Shown: positions 25,636 through 34,340 of the stretch, piece by piece | How the letters are laid out: the number at the start of each line of letters is the position of its first letter | How positions within the stretch are numbered: position 1 is the first letter of the stretch | Source: an uncultured Clostridia bacterium | Lineage (GTDB): Bacteria; Bacillota; Clostridia; Oscillospirales; CAG-272 | Direction: 5' to 3' | DNA: 64,000 nt | Assembly (NCBI GenBank): GCA_944381075.1 | Contig: CALWJT010000011.1 | Location: forward strand, 1 to 64,000 | Program-made: the position numbers and the translations under genes | Notes under the pieces: model-generated | What the model was told of the DNA's origin: nothing | The model's input: the letters and a program-made list of their open reading frames with translations, nothing else | Database searches by the model: none

Positions 25636-25664
25636 TTGAAATCCAGTAATAAAAATGATAGAAT
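25636..25664 (+). promoter_or_regulatory. Orphan promoter with no gene close behind
   Basis: TTGAAA (25636-25641), 17 bases, TAGAAT (25659-25664). The next gene on this strand starts 690 bases later. Confidence 0.55.
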
Positions 25665-26340
25665 ATAGCTACAATAGAAAGAAGAAAGGCCGGACAGAAG
25701 GCAGGGCGCAAAACCTTCCGGAAGAAACAGAAGCCGCCTATTTCCCTTTGGCTCTCCCAAGGCCATGTCCTCAAACGGCAGCTTTCCGGATGTGTTTTCA
25801 AGGAGCTCTGCCGCCTCTAAGTTTTTCTTTTGGATTTTTCTTGCTTGCCGTATATGCGTAAACGCTCCATCTAAAGCCTATTTTTTCGGCAATACAGCCT
25901 TAATTTCTCTTCAGTCAAAATTTTTCTACAGGGTTCAAGCGGAATACGGCAGCGGTTGCAAACGGTCATTCCGGCAGGATGCCTTTTAAGAATCCCCCCA
26001 CATGTACAAAAGGGTCAGGGCACGCACCGGCAAAAGCCACGGAAAAGCGGAAAGCAAGCCGCACTTTTCCAAGCTGCTTTCAGGAGAATTCAAAAGGAGG
26101 CGGGACAATCCTTTGCCGTTTGTTCCAAAAGCCGGAACAAACGCAGAATCCGGTGAAGTCTTTCGGCGCTGCGCACGCACCGCCGAAAAATGTCCCTTTT
26201 CCGCCGAACGAGGCGGCATCAAGACATCGGCTCCGTTCGGGACACAGCGGCATCTCAACGGTTTTTGCCTCCTTATCCGTCCATTTCTCTCAAAATTGAA
26301 GCAATTTCGGAAGCGCACCCGAAAAAATCATGATAAAATC
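25665..26340. other. Gene-free region of about 0.7 kb
   Basis: Frames on both strands are Arg/Lys/Ser-rich with no ribosome binding site and no recognisable domain. One perfect 10-bp hairpin stands at 26117-26143 (CGTTTGTTCC, 7-base loop) without a T-run. It could be a long leader of the SDR gene, a non-coding RNA from the promoter at 25636, or decayed DNA. Confidence 0.45.
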
Positions 26341-26357
26341 GGAAAGGAATTGATACG

Positions 26358-27134
26358 ATGAAAAAGAAGATCGCGGTCATTACCGGAGCCTCCAGCGGGA
26401 TCGGAAAAAAATTCGCGGAGCTCTTAGAAACCTACGATACCTTTGATGAGGTATGGGTCATCGCCAGAAGGCTGGAACGCTTAGAGGAGCTGAAAACCAA
26501 AATCCCGTTCCCGCTCCGGCCCCTCCCTCTCGATCTTACCTCCCCTGCAAGCTATGAAGCCTACGCGGCGCTGCTCTCTGAGCAAACGCCGGAAATCACA
26601 CTGCTCGTAAATTGCAGCGGCTTTGGAAAATTCTGCGCCACGCTGGATGTTCCGCTGGAGGAAAACCTGAATATGGTGGATCTCAACTGCAAGGCGGTCA
26701 TGGCAATGTGTCAGCATTCCATTCCCTATATGCCCAAAGGAGCAAAAATCATCAACATCGCATCGGTCGCAGCCTTCCAGCCCATCCCCTATATCAATGT
26801 TTACGGCGCGACGAAAGCGTTCGTCCTAAGCTACAGCAGAGCGCTGAACCGGGAGCTGAAAGCCAAAGGGATCACCGTTACGGCGGTATGTCCCTTCTGG
26901 ACCAAAACCGAATTTTTCAACCGCGCCATCGCCAAGGACCAGAATACGGTGGTAAAAAAATATGTGGCGATGTATGTTCCGGAGCAAATTGTCAGAAGAG
27001 CGTTCCGGGACGCGAAGCGCGGCCGCGACGTCAGCAAATACGGATTCATCGCAAGAGGACAGATGCTCCTTGCCAAAATGCTGCCCCACCGCTTTGTCAT
27101 GAGCTACTGGATGCACCAGCAGAAATTAAAATGA
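26358..27134 (+). CDS. Short-chain dehydrogenase/reductase
   Basis: 258 residues, classical SDR: cofactor motif TGASSGIGKK (about residues 9-18), and catalytic Ser, Tyr-x-x-x-Lys in ASVAAFQPIPYINVYGATK (Y and K spaced by three). An amphipathic C-terminal stretch (about 225-258) resembles the lipid-associated SDRs such as DltE-like or steroid-type enzymes. Substrate unknown. AAAGGAAT precedes the ATG; its stop overlaps the next ATG by four bases. Confidence 0.88.
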   Translation: MKKKIAVITGASSGIGKKFAELLETYDTFDEVWVIARRLERLEELKTKIPFPLRPLPLDLTSPASYEAYAALLSEQTPEITLLVNCSGFGKFCATLDVPLEENLNMVDLNCKAVMAMCQHSIPYMPKGAKIINIASVAAFQPIPYINVYGATKAFVLSYSRALNRELKAKGITVTAVCPFWTKTEFFNRAIAKDQNTVVKKYVAMYVPEQIVRRAFRDAKRGRDVSKYGFIARGQMLLAKMLPHRFVMSYWMHQQKLK

Positions 27135-28036
27135 CAGAGCGATTCGACCTTTACCGCCGCTGTACGCTTTGTCCCCGCCGGTGTGCCGTAAATCGCGAAA
27201 GGGATCGGGGCGCCTGCGGAGAATCGGCGGTGCTGCGCGTCGCGCGGGCCGCGCTTCACTTCTGGGAAGAGCCGTGCCTTTCCGGCAGCGCCGGCTCCGG
27301 CGCCGTCTTTTTCTCCGGCTGCGGACTGCGCTGTCTATACTGCCAAAATTATGGGATCGCCCATCAAAATCACGGAAAAGAAATCGATGTGCAAAGGCTG
27401 TCCGAAATCTTTCTTGAGCTGATGGAAAAAGGCGCCGCCAACCTCAACCTTGTAACGGCCGTGCAGTTCGTCCCGCATGTCATCGCGGCGCTGGATATGG
27501 CAAGGGCCCGCGGACTTGACCTGCCCGTCGTCTACAATTCCAGCGGATATGAAACGATCGACACGCTGCGCATGCTGGAGGGATACGTCGATATTTACCT
27601 GCCGGATTACAAATACTTCGATCCCGCGCTCGCCGCGCGCTTTTCCGCGGCGCCGGACTATCCGGATGCCGCTAAGGCCGCCATCGGCGAGATGCTCCGC
27701 CAGACAGGGGAGCCGTGCTTTGACGCGGACGGCAGGATGCGGCGCGGCGTCATCGTCCGCCATCTCGTGCTGCCCGGACATACGGAGGATTCCATAAACG
27801 CGGTCCGCCTGCTCCATCGCGCGTACGGCGACCGCATTTACATCAGCATCATGCGCCAGTACACGCCGTGCGGCTCCTTTCCGGAAAATCCCGAGCTTTC
27901 CCGCAGGCTCACCACCTACGAATACGAAAAGGTCCTCCGTTTTGCGCGCTCGCTCGGCATCACAAAGGGATATGCGCAGCTCGGCGAGACAGCCAAGGAA
28001 AGCTTTATCCCGGATTTCGACGGAACCGGCGTATAA
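27131..28036 (+). CDS. Radical SAM protein, PflA-like
   Basis: 301 residues. The radical SAM cluster motif CGLRCLYC (C-x3-C-x2-C) lies at about residue 60 and is preceded by an N-terminal extra cysteine set CTLCPRRC and GACG. That arrangement matches the 'putative pyruvate formate-lyase activating enzyme' (YfkA/PflX-like) family rather than true PflA, for which a glycyl radical partner would be expected; none is near. The ATG overlaps the SDR stop (ATGA), so translation is coupled. Function in vivo is not established. Confidence 0.85.
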   Translation: MTERFDLYRRCTLCPRRCAVNRERDRGACGESAVLRVARAALHFWEEPCLSGSAGSGAVFFSGCGLRCLYCQNYGIAHQNHGKEIDVQRLSEIFLELMEKGAANLNLVTAVQFVPHVIAALDMARARGLDLPVVYNSSGYETIDTLRMLEGYVDIYLPDYKYFDPALAARFSAAPDYPDAAKAAIGEMLRQTGEPCFDADGRMRRGVIVRHLVLPGHTEDSINAVRLLHRAYGDRIYISIMRQYTPCGSFPENPELSRRLTTYEYEKVLRFARSLGITKGYAQLGETAKESFIPDFDGTGV

Positions 28037-28086
28037 CGGAACTCACATTTTTCCCTATCGGGGCCGCGGCTCTTCGCCGCGATACC

Positions 28087-28120
28087 AAAAAAGCAGGGCG
28101 CGTCCGCGCCCTGCCTTTTT
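28087..28120. terminator. Bidirectional terminator between convergent units
   Basis: GC-rich 10-bp stem GCAGGGCGCG with its complement, flanked by A-run and T-run, so it can end both the radical SAM unit and the minus-strand AKR operon. Confidence 0.85.
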
Positions 28121-28125
28121 CTTTC

Positions 28126-28971
28126 TCAAAACCGGATGGAATGGAGCAGCTTTATCCATTTCGGGTCGAAATGATCGACGATCTCGCTGCGGCCGATGTC
28201 CATCGCCTTGATTTTGTCCATATCCTCTTTTGTCAAAGAGAAATCGAACACATCAAAGTTTTGCCTTATTCTGTCCTCGTGAACCGATTTCGGAATGACC
28301 ACGACGCCGCGCTGTATATTCCAGCGAAGGGCGACCTGCGCGGCGGTTTTTCCATACCTACTGCCGATTTCCGTCAAAATCGGGTTTTTGAAAAAGTCAT
28401 GTAATCCCTCATTAAAAGGCGCCCATGCCTCTGGCACAACATGGTATTCCTTCATGGTATCAATGTTAAGCTGCTGCTGGAAAAACGGATGCATTTCCAC
28501 TTGGTTTAACATGGGTTTGATTGCAAAGGTTTCGCAAAGGTCCGCCAGCACATGGGGATAACAGTTTGCCATTCCAATCGCTTTTAATTTACCGTCTTTA
28601 TAGAGCTTTTCCAGCCCGCGCCATGCTCCTATATAATCCCCCATCGGCTGATGAAGAAGCATCAGGTCGATATAGTCTACACCAAGGCGCTCCATAGACA
28701 GCTCCGTTGCTTTGATTGCGCCGTCATAGGAAAAATCCTGTATCCATAATTTAGTGGTGATAAAAATCTCTTCGCGGGGGATCCCGCTTTCCTTGATGGC
28801 GTCGCCGACGGCCTTTTCATTCATGTACCCTTGTGCGGTATCAATCAGCCGGTATCCTGTTTTCAATGCTGTCAGCACAGTATTTTTTGCCTGCGTATAT
28901 TCGGGGATCTGATATACTCCAAAACCGAGCATTGGGATTTTTACACCATTGTATAATTCTCTGTATTCCAT
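28126..28971 (-). CDS. Aldo/keto reductase
   Basis: 281 residues, NADPH-dependent TIM-barrel reductase. Catalytic Asp and Tyr are in LIDTAQGYMNE, Lys in TTKLW and His in MLLHQP; the C-terminal cofactor motif IPKSVHEDRIRQN is present. This is the small bacterial AKR5/YvgN type. It is the third gene of the TetR operon, 15 bases after a paralogue. Likely reduces reactive aldehydes such as methylglyoxal, but the substrate is inferred from the family. Confidence 0.92.
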   Translation of the reverse strand: MEYRELYNGVKIPMLGFGVYQIPEYTQAKNTVLTALKTGYRLIDTAQGYMNEKAVGDAIKESGIPREEIFITTKLWIQDFSYDGAIKATELSMERLGVDYIDLMLLHQPMGDYIGAWRGLEKLYKDGKLKAIGMANCYPHVLADLCETFAIKPMLNQVEMHPFFQQQLNIDTMKEYHVVPEAWAPFNEGLHDFFKNPILTEIGSRYGKTAAQVALRWNIQRGVVVIPKSVHEDRIRQNFDVFDFSLTKEDMDKIKAMDIGRSEIVDHFDPKWIKLLHSIRF

Positions 28972-28986
28972 CTCACATTCTTCCTT

Positions 28987-29859
28987 TCAAGCTGATTCGT
29001 CATTTGCGTGGACGTCAAATGCGCTGACCAGCATTTGGGCAACGCCGGGGGCGTCCGGATTATGGCAGCCTTTGCCGGTATCGAGCGCACGCATTTTTTC
29101 CATCTCGTCCTCGCTTAAAGCAAAATCAAAAATTTCCATGTTGCTCTTGATTCTTGCAGGATTTGTGGATTTCGGGAAAACGATCGCGCCTTCCTGATGT
29201 TCAAAGCGCAGAATAATCTGACCGATGTCTTTTCCGTGTGCCTCGGCAATCTCCTCGATAACCGGATCTGACAGCATTGCCTGATTGCCCTGTCCGAGCG
29301 GTCCCCAGCCCTCAAGCTGTACTCCGGCTTCCGCCATGATTTTGCGAATTTCCTTCTGCTGATAATAGGGATTAAACTCTACCTGATTGACAGAAGGCAT
29401 CGTTTCAAACTGCGGAACAAAGCTGTTCCAGATTTTCGGCGTCATGTTGCTTACGCCAATAGAACGGATTTTTCCTTCCGCTTTTGCTTCTTCCATCGCT
29501 TTCCATGCACCGGGAACATCGCCGTAGGGCTGATGAATTAAGTATAAGTCCATATAGTCCAACCCCAGCTTACAAAGAGAAGCTTCAATCCCCTTTTTTG
29601 CAGGTTCATAGCCATAATCCTGCAACCACAGTTTACTTGTTAAGAAGATTTCCTCACGGGGAATCCCACTTTCCCGGATGGCTTTTCCTACTTCTTTCTC
29701 GTTGAAATAGGCAGCCGCCGTATCGATATGCCGGATGCCGAGATCGAGCGCTTCCCGGACTGCCCTATAAGTGCTGCCATCGGCAGGAATCCGAAAAGTA
29801 CCGAATCCATAAACAGGGATTTTTACACCATCGTTCAATGTCACCGTTTCAATTCTCAT
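28987..29859 (-). CDS. Aldo/keto reductase
   Basis: 290 residues, same family as its downstream neighbour, with HIDTAAAYFNE, TSKLWLQDYGY, LIHQPYGD and FPKSTNPARIKSN. The two differ clearly in sequence, so this is not a recent duplicate. I prefer ATG 29859 (spacing 12 from AAAGGA) over the GTG three codons upstream, which would be only three bases from the site. It follows the TetR gene by 18 bases. Confidence 0.9.
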   Translation of the reverse strand: MRIETVTLNDGVKIPVYGFGTFRIPADGSTYRAVREALDLGIRHIDTAAAYFNEKEVGKAIRESGIPREEIFLTSKLWLQDYGYEPAKKGIEASLCKLGLDYMDLYLIHQPYGDVPGAWKAMEEAKAEGKIRSIGVSNMTPKIWNSFVPQFETMPSVNQVEFNPYYQQKEIRKIMAEAGVQLEGWGPLGQGNQAMLSDPVIEEIAEAHGKDIGQIILRFEHQEGAIVFPKSTNPARIKSNMEIFDFALSEDEMEKMRALDTGKGCHNPDAPGVAQMLVSAFDVHANDESA

Positions 29860-29877
29860 AAAAATCACTTATCCTTT

Positions 29878-30477
29878 CTAAATGATATACGGTTTTATAA
29901 TTTCCGGTAAAAACAAACGGCAAAACTCTTTTGTGCGCTCTTCAAAGCTGTAGGCGCCGCCGGACATATCCCAGCAAAGCATTTCGCCGTAAAGCACATC
30001 TACCAATGTATGGGAAAGCGCTTCAACGGGAGTGTCCCTTTTCAGCTCACCCAACTCCACACCCTTTTCGATCATTCCTCTCATGGAATCCAAATCCATC
30101 CCCAGCTTGTTCTTGTCACCCGGGTTTTCCACAAGGTCGGGGTCTACGGTATTGCGCACCCACTCCTGGCAAAGCTTCAGGCTGCTTTTTTCAATATAGC
30201 CTGAAAAATTCACCATGTAGAATACCAATCGTTCCAGGAAGGTGCCTTCATGCGCCTGTGCATTTTCATAAATTTCCTGATACACCTCACGGCTCAAAGC
30301 AAAAATAACATCCTCTTTTCGCTTGAAATAGGTGTAAAAGGTTCCTTTGGATACGCCGCACCTTTCGGTGATCTCGTCGACGGACGTGCCGGCAAGTCCC
30401 TTTTCGCAGATGAGCTGCTTTGCCGCCTCCATAAGCCTCGCCCTCGTTTTTGCCGCCGTTTGCTGTCTTGTTGTCAT
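29878..30477 (-). CDS. TetR/AcrR family transcriptional regulator
   Basis: 199 residues. N-terminal helix-turn-helix is clear: AAKQLICEKGL then SVDEITERCGVSKGTFYTYFKRKED. The C-terminal ligand domain is all-helical and of no named subfamily. ATG 30477 has GGAGG seven bases ahead; an upstream in-frame ATG lacks one and would extend into the promoter. It is the first gene of a tetR-AKR-AKR operon and the operator on its own promoter implies self-repression, lifted perhaps by an aldehyde or quinone. Confidence 0.9.
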   Translation of the reverse strand: MTTRQQTAAKTRARLMEAAKQLICEKGLAGTSVDEITERCGVSKGTFYTYFKRKEDVIFALSREVYQEIYENAQAHEGTFLERLVFYMVNFSGYIEKSSLKLCQEWVRNTVDPDLVENPGDKNKLGMDLDSMRGMIEKGVELGELKRDTPVEALSHTLVDVLYGEMLCWDMSGGAYSFEERTKEFCRLFLPEIIKPYII

Positions 30478-30509
30478 CGCTTTCCTCCTGTCTGCGCTTT
30501 TGTAAGGAT

Positions 30510-30538
30510 AGAATAACATAACATTGACTAAAAGTCAA
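30510..30538 (-). promoter_or_regulatory. Promoter of the TetR-AKR-AKR operon
   Basis: Minus strand TTGACT (30533-30538), 17 bases, TATTCT (30510-30515). The -35 box is the centre of the palindrome 30523-30553. Confidence 0.75.
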
Positions 30539-30553
30539 TGACTTTTAGTCAAT
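30523..30553. promoter_or_regulatory. 31-bp palindromic operator, probable TetR site
   Basis: Two 15-base perfect arms (ATTGACTAAAAGTCA and its complement) around one central base. Each arm also holds TGACT-N3-AGTCA, itself a palindrome, so two overlapping half-size sites face each other. It covers the -35 box of the operon. Confidence 0.85.
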
Positions 30554-30574
30554 AAATAAAATTTTTTATGGGAA

Positions 30575-30602
30575 ATAAAAAACGGAACCCGATGGGGTTC
30601 CG
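30575..30602 (-). terminator. Rho-independent terminator
   Basis: Stem CGGAACCC (30583-30590) with its complement (30595-30602) and a T-run on the minus strand. It ends the housekeeping operon after the pyrophosphorylase gene. Confidence 0.85.
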
Positions 30603-30663
30603 CCTAAATGAGAGAAGGCTTCCAGTTCTGTGGTATTTTGTCCCTTGTGAAATCGCAGAAGCG

Positions 30664-31884
30664 TCACAGCACATAGCCTGCCGCCGACAGCATTTCCCGC
30701 GCCGAATCCACGGAGTCGACGCCATGACGATTTTTCACAGGAGCGAATTCTTCTGCGCGCCGCACCTCATACGGCAGGCAGGAGTCCATTCGCTCGACAA
30801 GATCTGTCGCCAGCATTTCGTATTTATACCCATTTTCCTGCTCCGGAAAAACCGTCCTGCCGTCGCAGTAATACGGGATCTTTTTGCGGACGCGGTGAAC
30901 GGGCAGCTCCCCCTCCGGCGTCCTTTCCATACGCTCTCTGCGAAACAGATAGTTGAGGATGACCCCGTATTCGATACCGTCCGTACATACGGCGCTTTCC
31001 TTTAACAGACGGTCGAGCTCATAATACTCGATGACCGCCGGATGCCCTTCGTTCCGGCAAATGAGCCCGATCCTCTCATCCGGCGACGCCTTGCGGATCA
31101 CCTTCGCGCCGCAGTCCGCGCCGGAAAGCAGCGTCGCACCTATAAAGGACGGGTCCGCCGTTTTTTGCAGCACGTTGTCGATGGAGACGACGTTGAACCA
31201 TTCGACACCGTCATACTGGGCGCCGGAAAGAAGCCCCGACAAGACAAGCGAGGAGAACCACCCGCCGTTCCCGTTCGGCGACATGGCAAGGCTCGTTTTT
31301 CCGGAAAGCAAAAGCCGCCCGTCAAAGTCCGTCGCCGGCGCCATATCCTGAACATAGGTACGGACATAACGGCTGTCATATCCAAAATAGCGGCGCGACG
31401 CCAAAAATTCGCGTACCTGCGCGTCGCCCGCTCTGCTTGTCATGACAAAAACCGGGAACCACGCGCCGGCGCGGCGCGCCGTCTCGCACAGACACGCAAA
31501 ATGAAATCCGAAGATCGGAAGCGGGCGCGTAAGCCCGATATCGTACATCCCCTTGGGATGGTCAAAGCCAAGCCGCGTCCCCTGCCCGCCGCAGAGCAGA
31601 ACGGCAGCCACCTTTCCGCTCCGGACGGCGTCCAGTCCCGCAGCATCCAGCTCTGTACGGCGCGCATCCGCTTTTTCGGCGGTAAAAATATCAATAGGAG
31701 AAATCTCATAAACTCGGTTCTGGAAAGAAGTCTCTCCCCGTTTCAAATAAGAAAAATCGATTCCGGCAAGCGCCGAGAGAAAAGTTTCCTTCTCCGTGCC
31801 GGAAAGCGTTTCGAGGTGCCGGATAAGGTGCGTCTGCCCTTCCCGCTCCAGTCTGCTGTACAGCGTCTGCCAATTACAGATCAT
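30664..31884 (-). CDS. UDP-sugar pyrophosphorylase family (UDPGP type) protein
   Basis: 406 residues. The nucleotidyltransferase signature VLLCGGQGTRLGFDHPKG (about residues 93-110) is that of eukaryote-like UDP-GlcNAc/UDP-Glc pyrophosphorylases (UAP1/UGP), not of the usual bacterial GalU or GlmU. It makes a UDP-sugar from UTP and a sugar-1-phosphate; whether GlcNAc, GalNAc or Glc is used cannot be told. AAGGAGG precedes the ATG. It comes 72 bases after the polyprenyl synthase gene and may be the tail of that operon. Confidence 0.85.
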   Translation of the reverse strand: MICNWQTLYSRLEREGQTHLIRHLETLSGTEKETFLSALAGIDFSYLKRGETSFQNRVYEISPIDIFTAEKADARRTELDAAGLDAVRSGKVAAVLLCGGQGTRLGFDHPKGMYDIGLTRPLPIFGFHFACLCETARRAGAWFPVFVMTSRAGDAQVREFLASRRYFGYDSRYVRTYVQDMAPATDFDGRLLLSGKTSLAMSPNGNGGWFSSLVLSGLLSGAQYDGVEWFNVVSIDNVLQKTADPSFIGATLLSGADCGAKVIRKASPDERIGLICRNEGHPAVIEYYELDRLLKESAVCTDGIEYGVILNYLFRRERMERTPEGELPVHRVRKKIPYYCDGRTVFPEQENGYKYEMLATDLVERMDSCLPYEVRRAEEFAPVKNRHGVDSVDSAREMLSAAGYVL

Positions 31885-31956
31885 AAATCCTCCTTTGCGG
31901 AGTCCGATCTCCTTATATACTATACAAAAGAATAAAAGATAAATATTCCATACGAA

Positions 31957-32844
31957 TTATTTGTTCCTGCTCAGAAGATACCCGGCAAATTCGGTCAAAA
32001 TTTCATGTCCCTCATAGACTTTGAGCGCCGAGACCGCCTTTTTCGTTATCTCTTCCGCATATGCGCGCGCCTTTTCCACGCTCATGAAGCTGAGGAACGT
32101 CGTTTTGCCCAGCACATCGTCCGCATGTGTTTTTTTGCCGAGCACCGCCTCATCCCCGACCGCGTCGAGGATGTCGTCCACAATCTGAAAAGCGAGTCCG
32201 ATCCCCTCGGCATATGCCGAAGCGGCGGCGGCGCGCGGGTCCTCATCCGAAACAATGCCGGCTGCATAGCAGCCGAGACGCGCCGACGCCCGGATGAGCG
32301 CGCCGGTTTTTTTGGCGTGCATCGCAAGCAGCGTATCGAAGTCCGCTTTCTTTTTCTCACAGACAAGGTCGATCTGCTGTCCGCCCATCATGCCCTCAGC
32401 GCCGGCCTCCCGCAGCAGCATCGCCGTCGCCGCAAGCACGGTCGCAGGCGGAAGATACGGATTGCGCGCGGCAAGCTCATAGCCGCGCGTAATCAGCGCG
32501 TCGCCCGCAAGAAGCGCGATATCCTCGCCGTATACGACATGGTTGGTTGGCCTTCCGCGGCGCAGCGCATCGTTGTCCATACATGGCATATCGTCATGAA
32601 TCAGGGAGGAGGCATGGACGCATTCGATCGCACAGGCAAACGGAAGAGCCGCCTTCTCCTCGCCGCCGAACATGCGGCAGAATTCCAGAACCAGAAACGG
32701 ACGGATCCGCTTGCCGCCGGATGTCGCACTGTACCGCATCGCCTCGTAAAGCAGGGCCGTTCTTTCATCCGTGGTTTTTAAATAGTCCGGAAGCGCTGCG
32801 TCCACAAGCGCCGCGTCTTCCGCAAGCAAAGCCTCAATCTTCAT
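31957..32844 (-). CDS. ispA: Polyprenyl diphosphate synthase (farnesyl diphosphate synthase type)
   Basis: 295 residues. Both aspartate-rich motifs are present: DDMPCMDND (about residues 80-88) and DDILD (about 220). The two residues after the first DD fit a short-chain (C15) product. Supplies isoprenoid precursors for undecaprenyl phosphate and quinones. ATG overlaps the xseB stop (ATGA), the standard xseA-xseB-ispA order of Firmicutes. Confidence 0.93.
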   Translation of the reverse strand: MKIEALLAEDAALVDAALPDYLKTTDERTALLYEAMRYSATSGGKRIRPFLVLEFCRMFGGEEKAALPFACAIECVHASSLIHDDMPCMDNDALRRGRPTNHVVYGEDIALLAGDALITRGYELAARNPYLPPATVLAATAMLLREAGAEGMMGGQQIDLVCEKKKADFDTLLAMHAKKTGALIRASARLGCYAAGIVSDEDPRAAAASAYAEGIGLAFQIVDDILDAVGDEAVLGKKTHADDVLGKTTFLSFMSVEKARAYAEEITKKAVSALKVYEGHEILTEFAGYLLSRNK

Positions 32845-33083
32845 TCTCCTGCCGTTCCGGCGAAGTCCGCTTCCGCAACGGCTCCGTCGTCCTCCTTTTG
32901 AAGGATTTTCACCCGCTGCTCCGCATCGTCGAGCGCCTTCGTACAGAACTTGACAAGCCCTACACCCTCCTCGAAAAGCGCCAGCGACTGGTCCAGCATA
33001 GCGGTCCCGCTCTCCATCGAGCGGACGATCTCCTCAAGGCGGGCGAGCGCTGCCTCGAACGTCATTTCTTTTTTCTCAGCCAT
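32841..33083 (-). CDS. xseB: Exodeoxyribonuclease VII small subunit
   Basis: 80 residues, helical hairpin; FEAALARLEEIVRSME and LDQSLALFEEGVGLVKFC match the family closely. Binds several copies to the XseA chain to form the single-strand nuclease. Start ATG 33083 overlaps the xseA end by eight bases, and the Gly/Glu-rich tail after residue 65 is not conserved in the family. Confidence 0.93.
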   Translation of the reverse strand: MAEKKEMTFEAALARLEEIVRSMESGTAMLDQSLALFEEGVGLVKFCTKALDDAEQRVKILQKEDDGAVAEADFAGTAGE

Positions 33084-34338
33084 TGTGTTTCTCTCCCTGC
33101 AAAAAAGGTTTTTCCCTTGGATTTTTCTTTTCTTCCAGCATGACCTGATCGACTGTCGCATGGATCTGTCCGTCCGAAAGCATAACGGAAAGCCGCTCTC
33201 CCGGGGCAGCGTCGGCGGCGCGGCGCACGACGCTGCCGTCCTCGCTGAACACCGCTCCGTATCCGCGGGACAGCACCGCAAGCGGACTTAAAGTATCCAG
33301 CTTCGCCGCTTCCTTCATGAAATCCGCGCGCTTTGCCGCGAGGACCGCGCCCATCCTGTCGAAAAGAGCCCTCTCCTCCATTCCGAGCGCCAGACGCTTG
33401 TCATCGATCAGGACCCTTGGATTTTTCAGCACGCGCGCGCTCTCTGCCCGCGACAGGCGCTCGCGGTACAGCTTCAATCGACTCTCCAGAAGAAGCGTGA
33501 GCCGCGCGGTGACGTTGGACAGCTTGCGGACAAGCTCCCCCGTCTCGGGAACGGCAAGCTCCGCCGCCGCCGAAGGCGTCGGCGCACGCTTGTCGGCCGC
33601 AAAATCACAGAGCGTAAAGTCCGTCTCATGTCCGACAGCGGAAATGACAGGGATCCGGGACGCTGCGACGCGGCGCGCGAGCGTCTCGTCGTTGAACGCC
33701 CACAGATCCTCAAGCGAACCGCCTCCGCGTCCGAGAATGATAACGTCCACATTTCCCGCCCCGTTGAAATAGTCGAGTCCGCGCACAAGATCCGGCGCCG
33801 CCTCTGCGCCCTGCACCAGCGCCGGATACAGGATCACCTCGGCAAGCGGGAACCGCCTGCCCAAAATATTGATGATATCGCGGATGGCGGCGCCGGTCGG
33901 AGACGTGATAACGCCGATGCGCGTCGGGATCTTCGGGAGCGGCTTTTTCTTCGAGAGGTCGAACAGTCCTTCCGCCTCAAGCTTTTTTTTCAGCTGCTCA
34001 TAGGCGATATACAGAGCGCCGATGCCGTCCGGCTCCATGGTCTCCGCATAAATCTGATACTGCCCGTCGCGCGGGAAAACGCCGACGCGGCCGCCCACGA
34101 TCACCCGCATCCCGTTTTCGGGCATAAATCTTAGCTTCACGGCGCTGCCGCGGAACATCACCGCCTTCACCGCGCCGCCCTCGTCCTTCAGAGAAAAATA
34201 AAAGTGTCCGGTTTTATAATGATTGGTAAAATTCGAGATCTCCCCTTTTACGAAAACGCGCATGAGGAGCTCGTCATGCTCCAGTACCATTTTGATATAT
34301 TCGTTGAGCTCGGAAACCGTTATGATCCTTTTCTCCAC
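33076..34338 (-). CDS. xseA: Exodeoxyribonuclease VII large subunit
   Basis: 420 residues. N-terminal OB-fold (ITVSELNEYIKMVLE onward) with FVKGEISNFTNH, then the catalytic domain with GVITSPTGAAIRDI and DVIILGRGGGSLEDLW, and a coiled coil after residue 300. Degrades single-stranded DNA to oligonucleotides in repair. Two bases separate it from the TsaD paralogue. Confidence 0.95.
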   Translation of the reverse strand: MEKRIITVSELNEYIKMVLEHDELLMRVFVKGEISNFTNHYKTGHFYFSLKDEGGAVKAVMFRGSAVKLRFMPENGMRVIVGGRVGVFPRDGQYQIYAETMEPDGIGALYIAYEQLKKKLEAEGLFDLSKKKPLPKIPTRIGVITSPTGAAIRDIINILGRRFPLAEVILYPALVQGAEAAPDLVRGLDYFNGAGNVDVIILGRGGGSLEDLWAFNDETLARRVAASRIPVISAVGHETDFTLCDFAADKRAPTPSAAAELAVPETGELVRKLSNVTARLTLLLESRLKLYRERLSRAESARVLKNPRVLIDDKRLALGMEERALFDRMGAVLAAKRADFMKEAAKLDTLSPLAVLSRGYGAVFSEDGSVVRRAADAAPGERLSVMLSDGQIHATVDQVMLEEKKNPREKPFLQGEKHNG

Positions 34339-34340
34339 GT

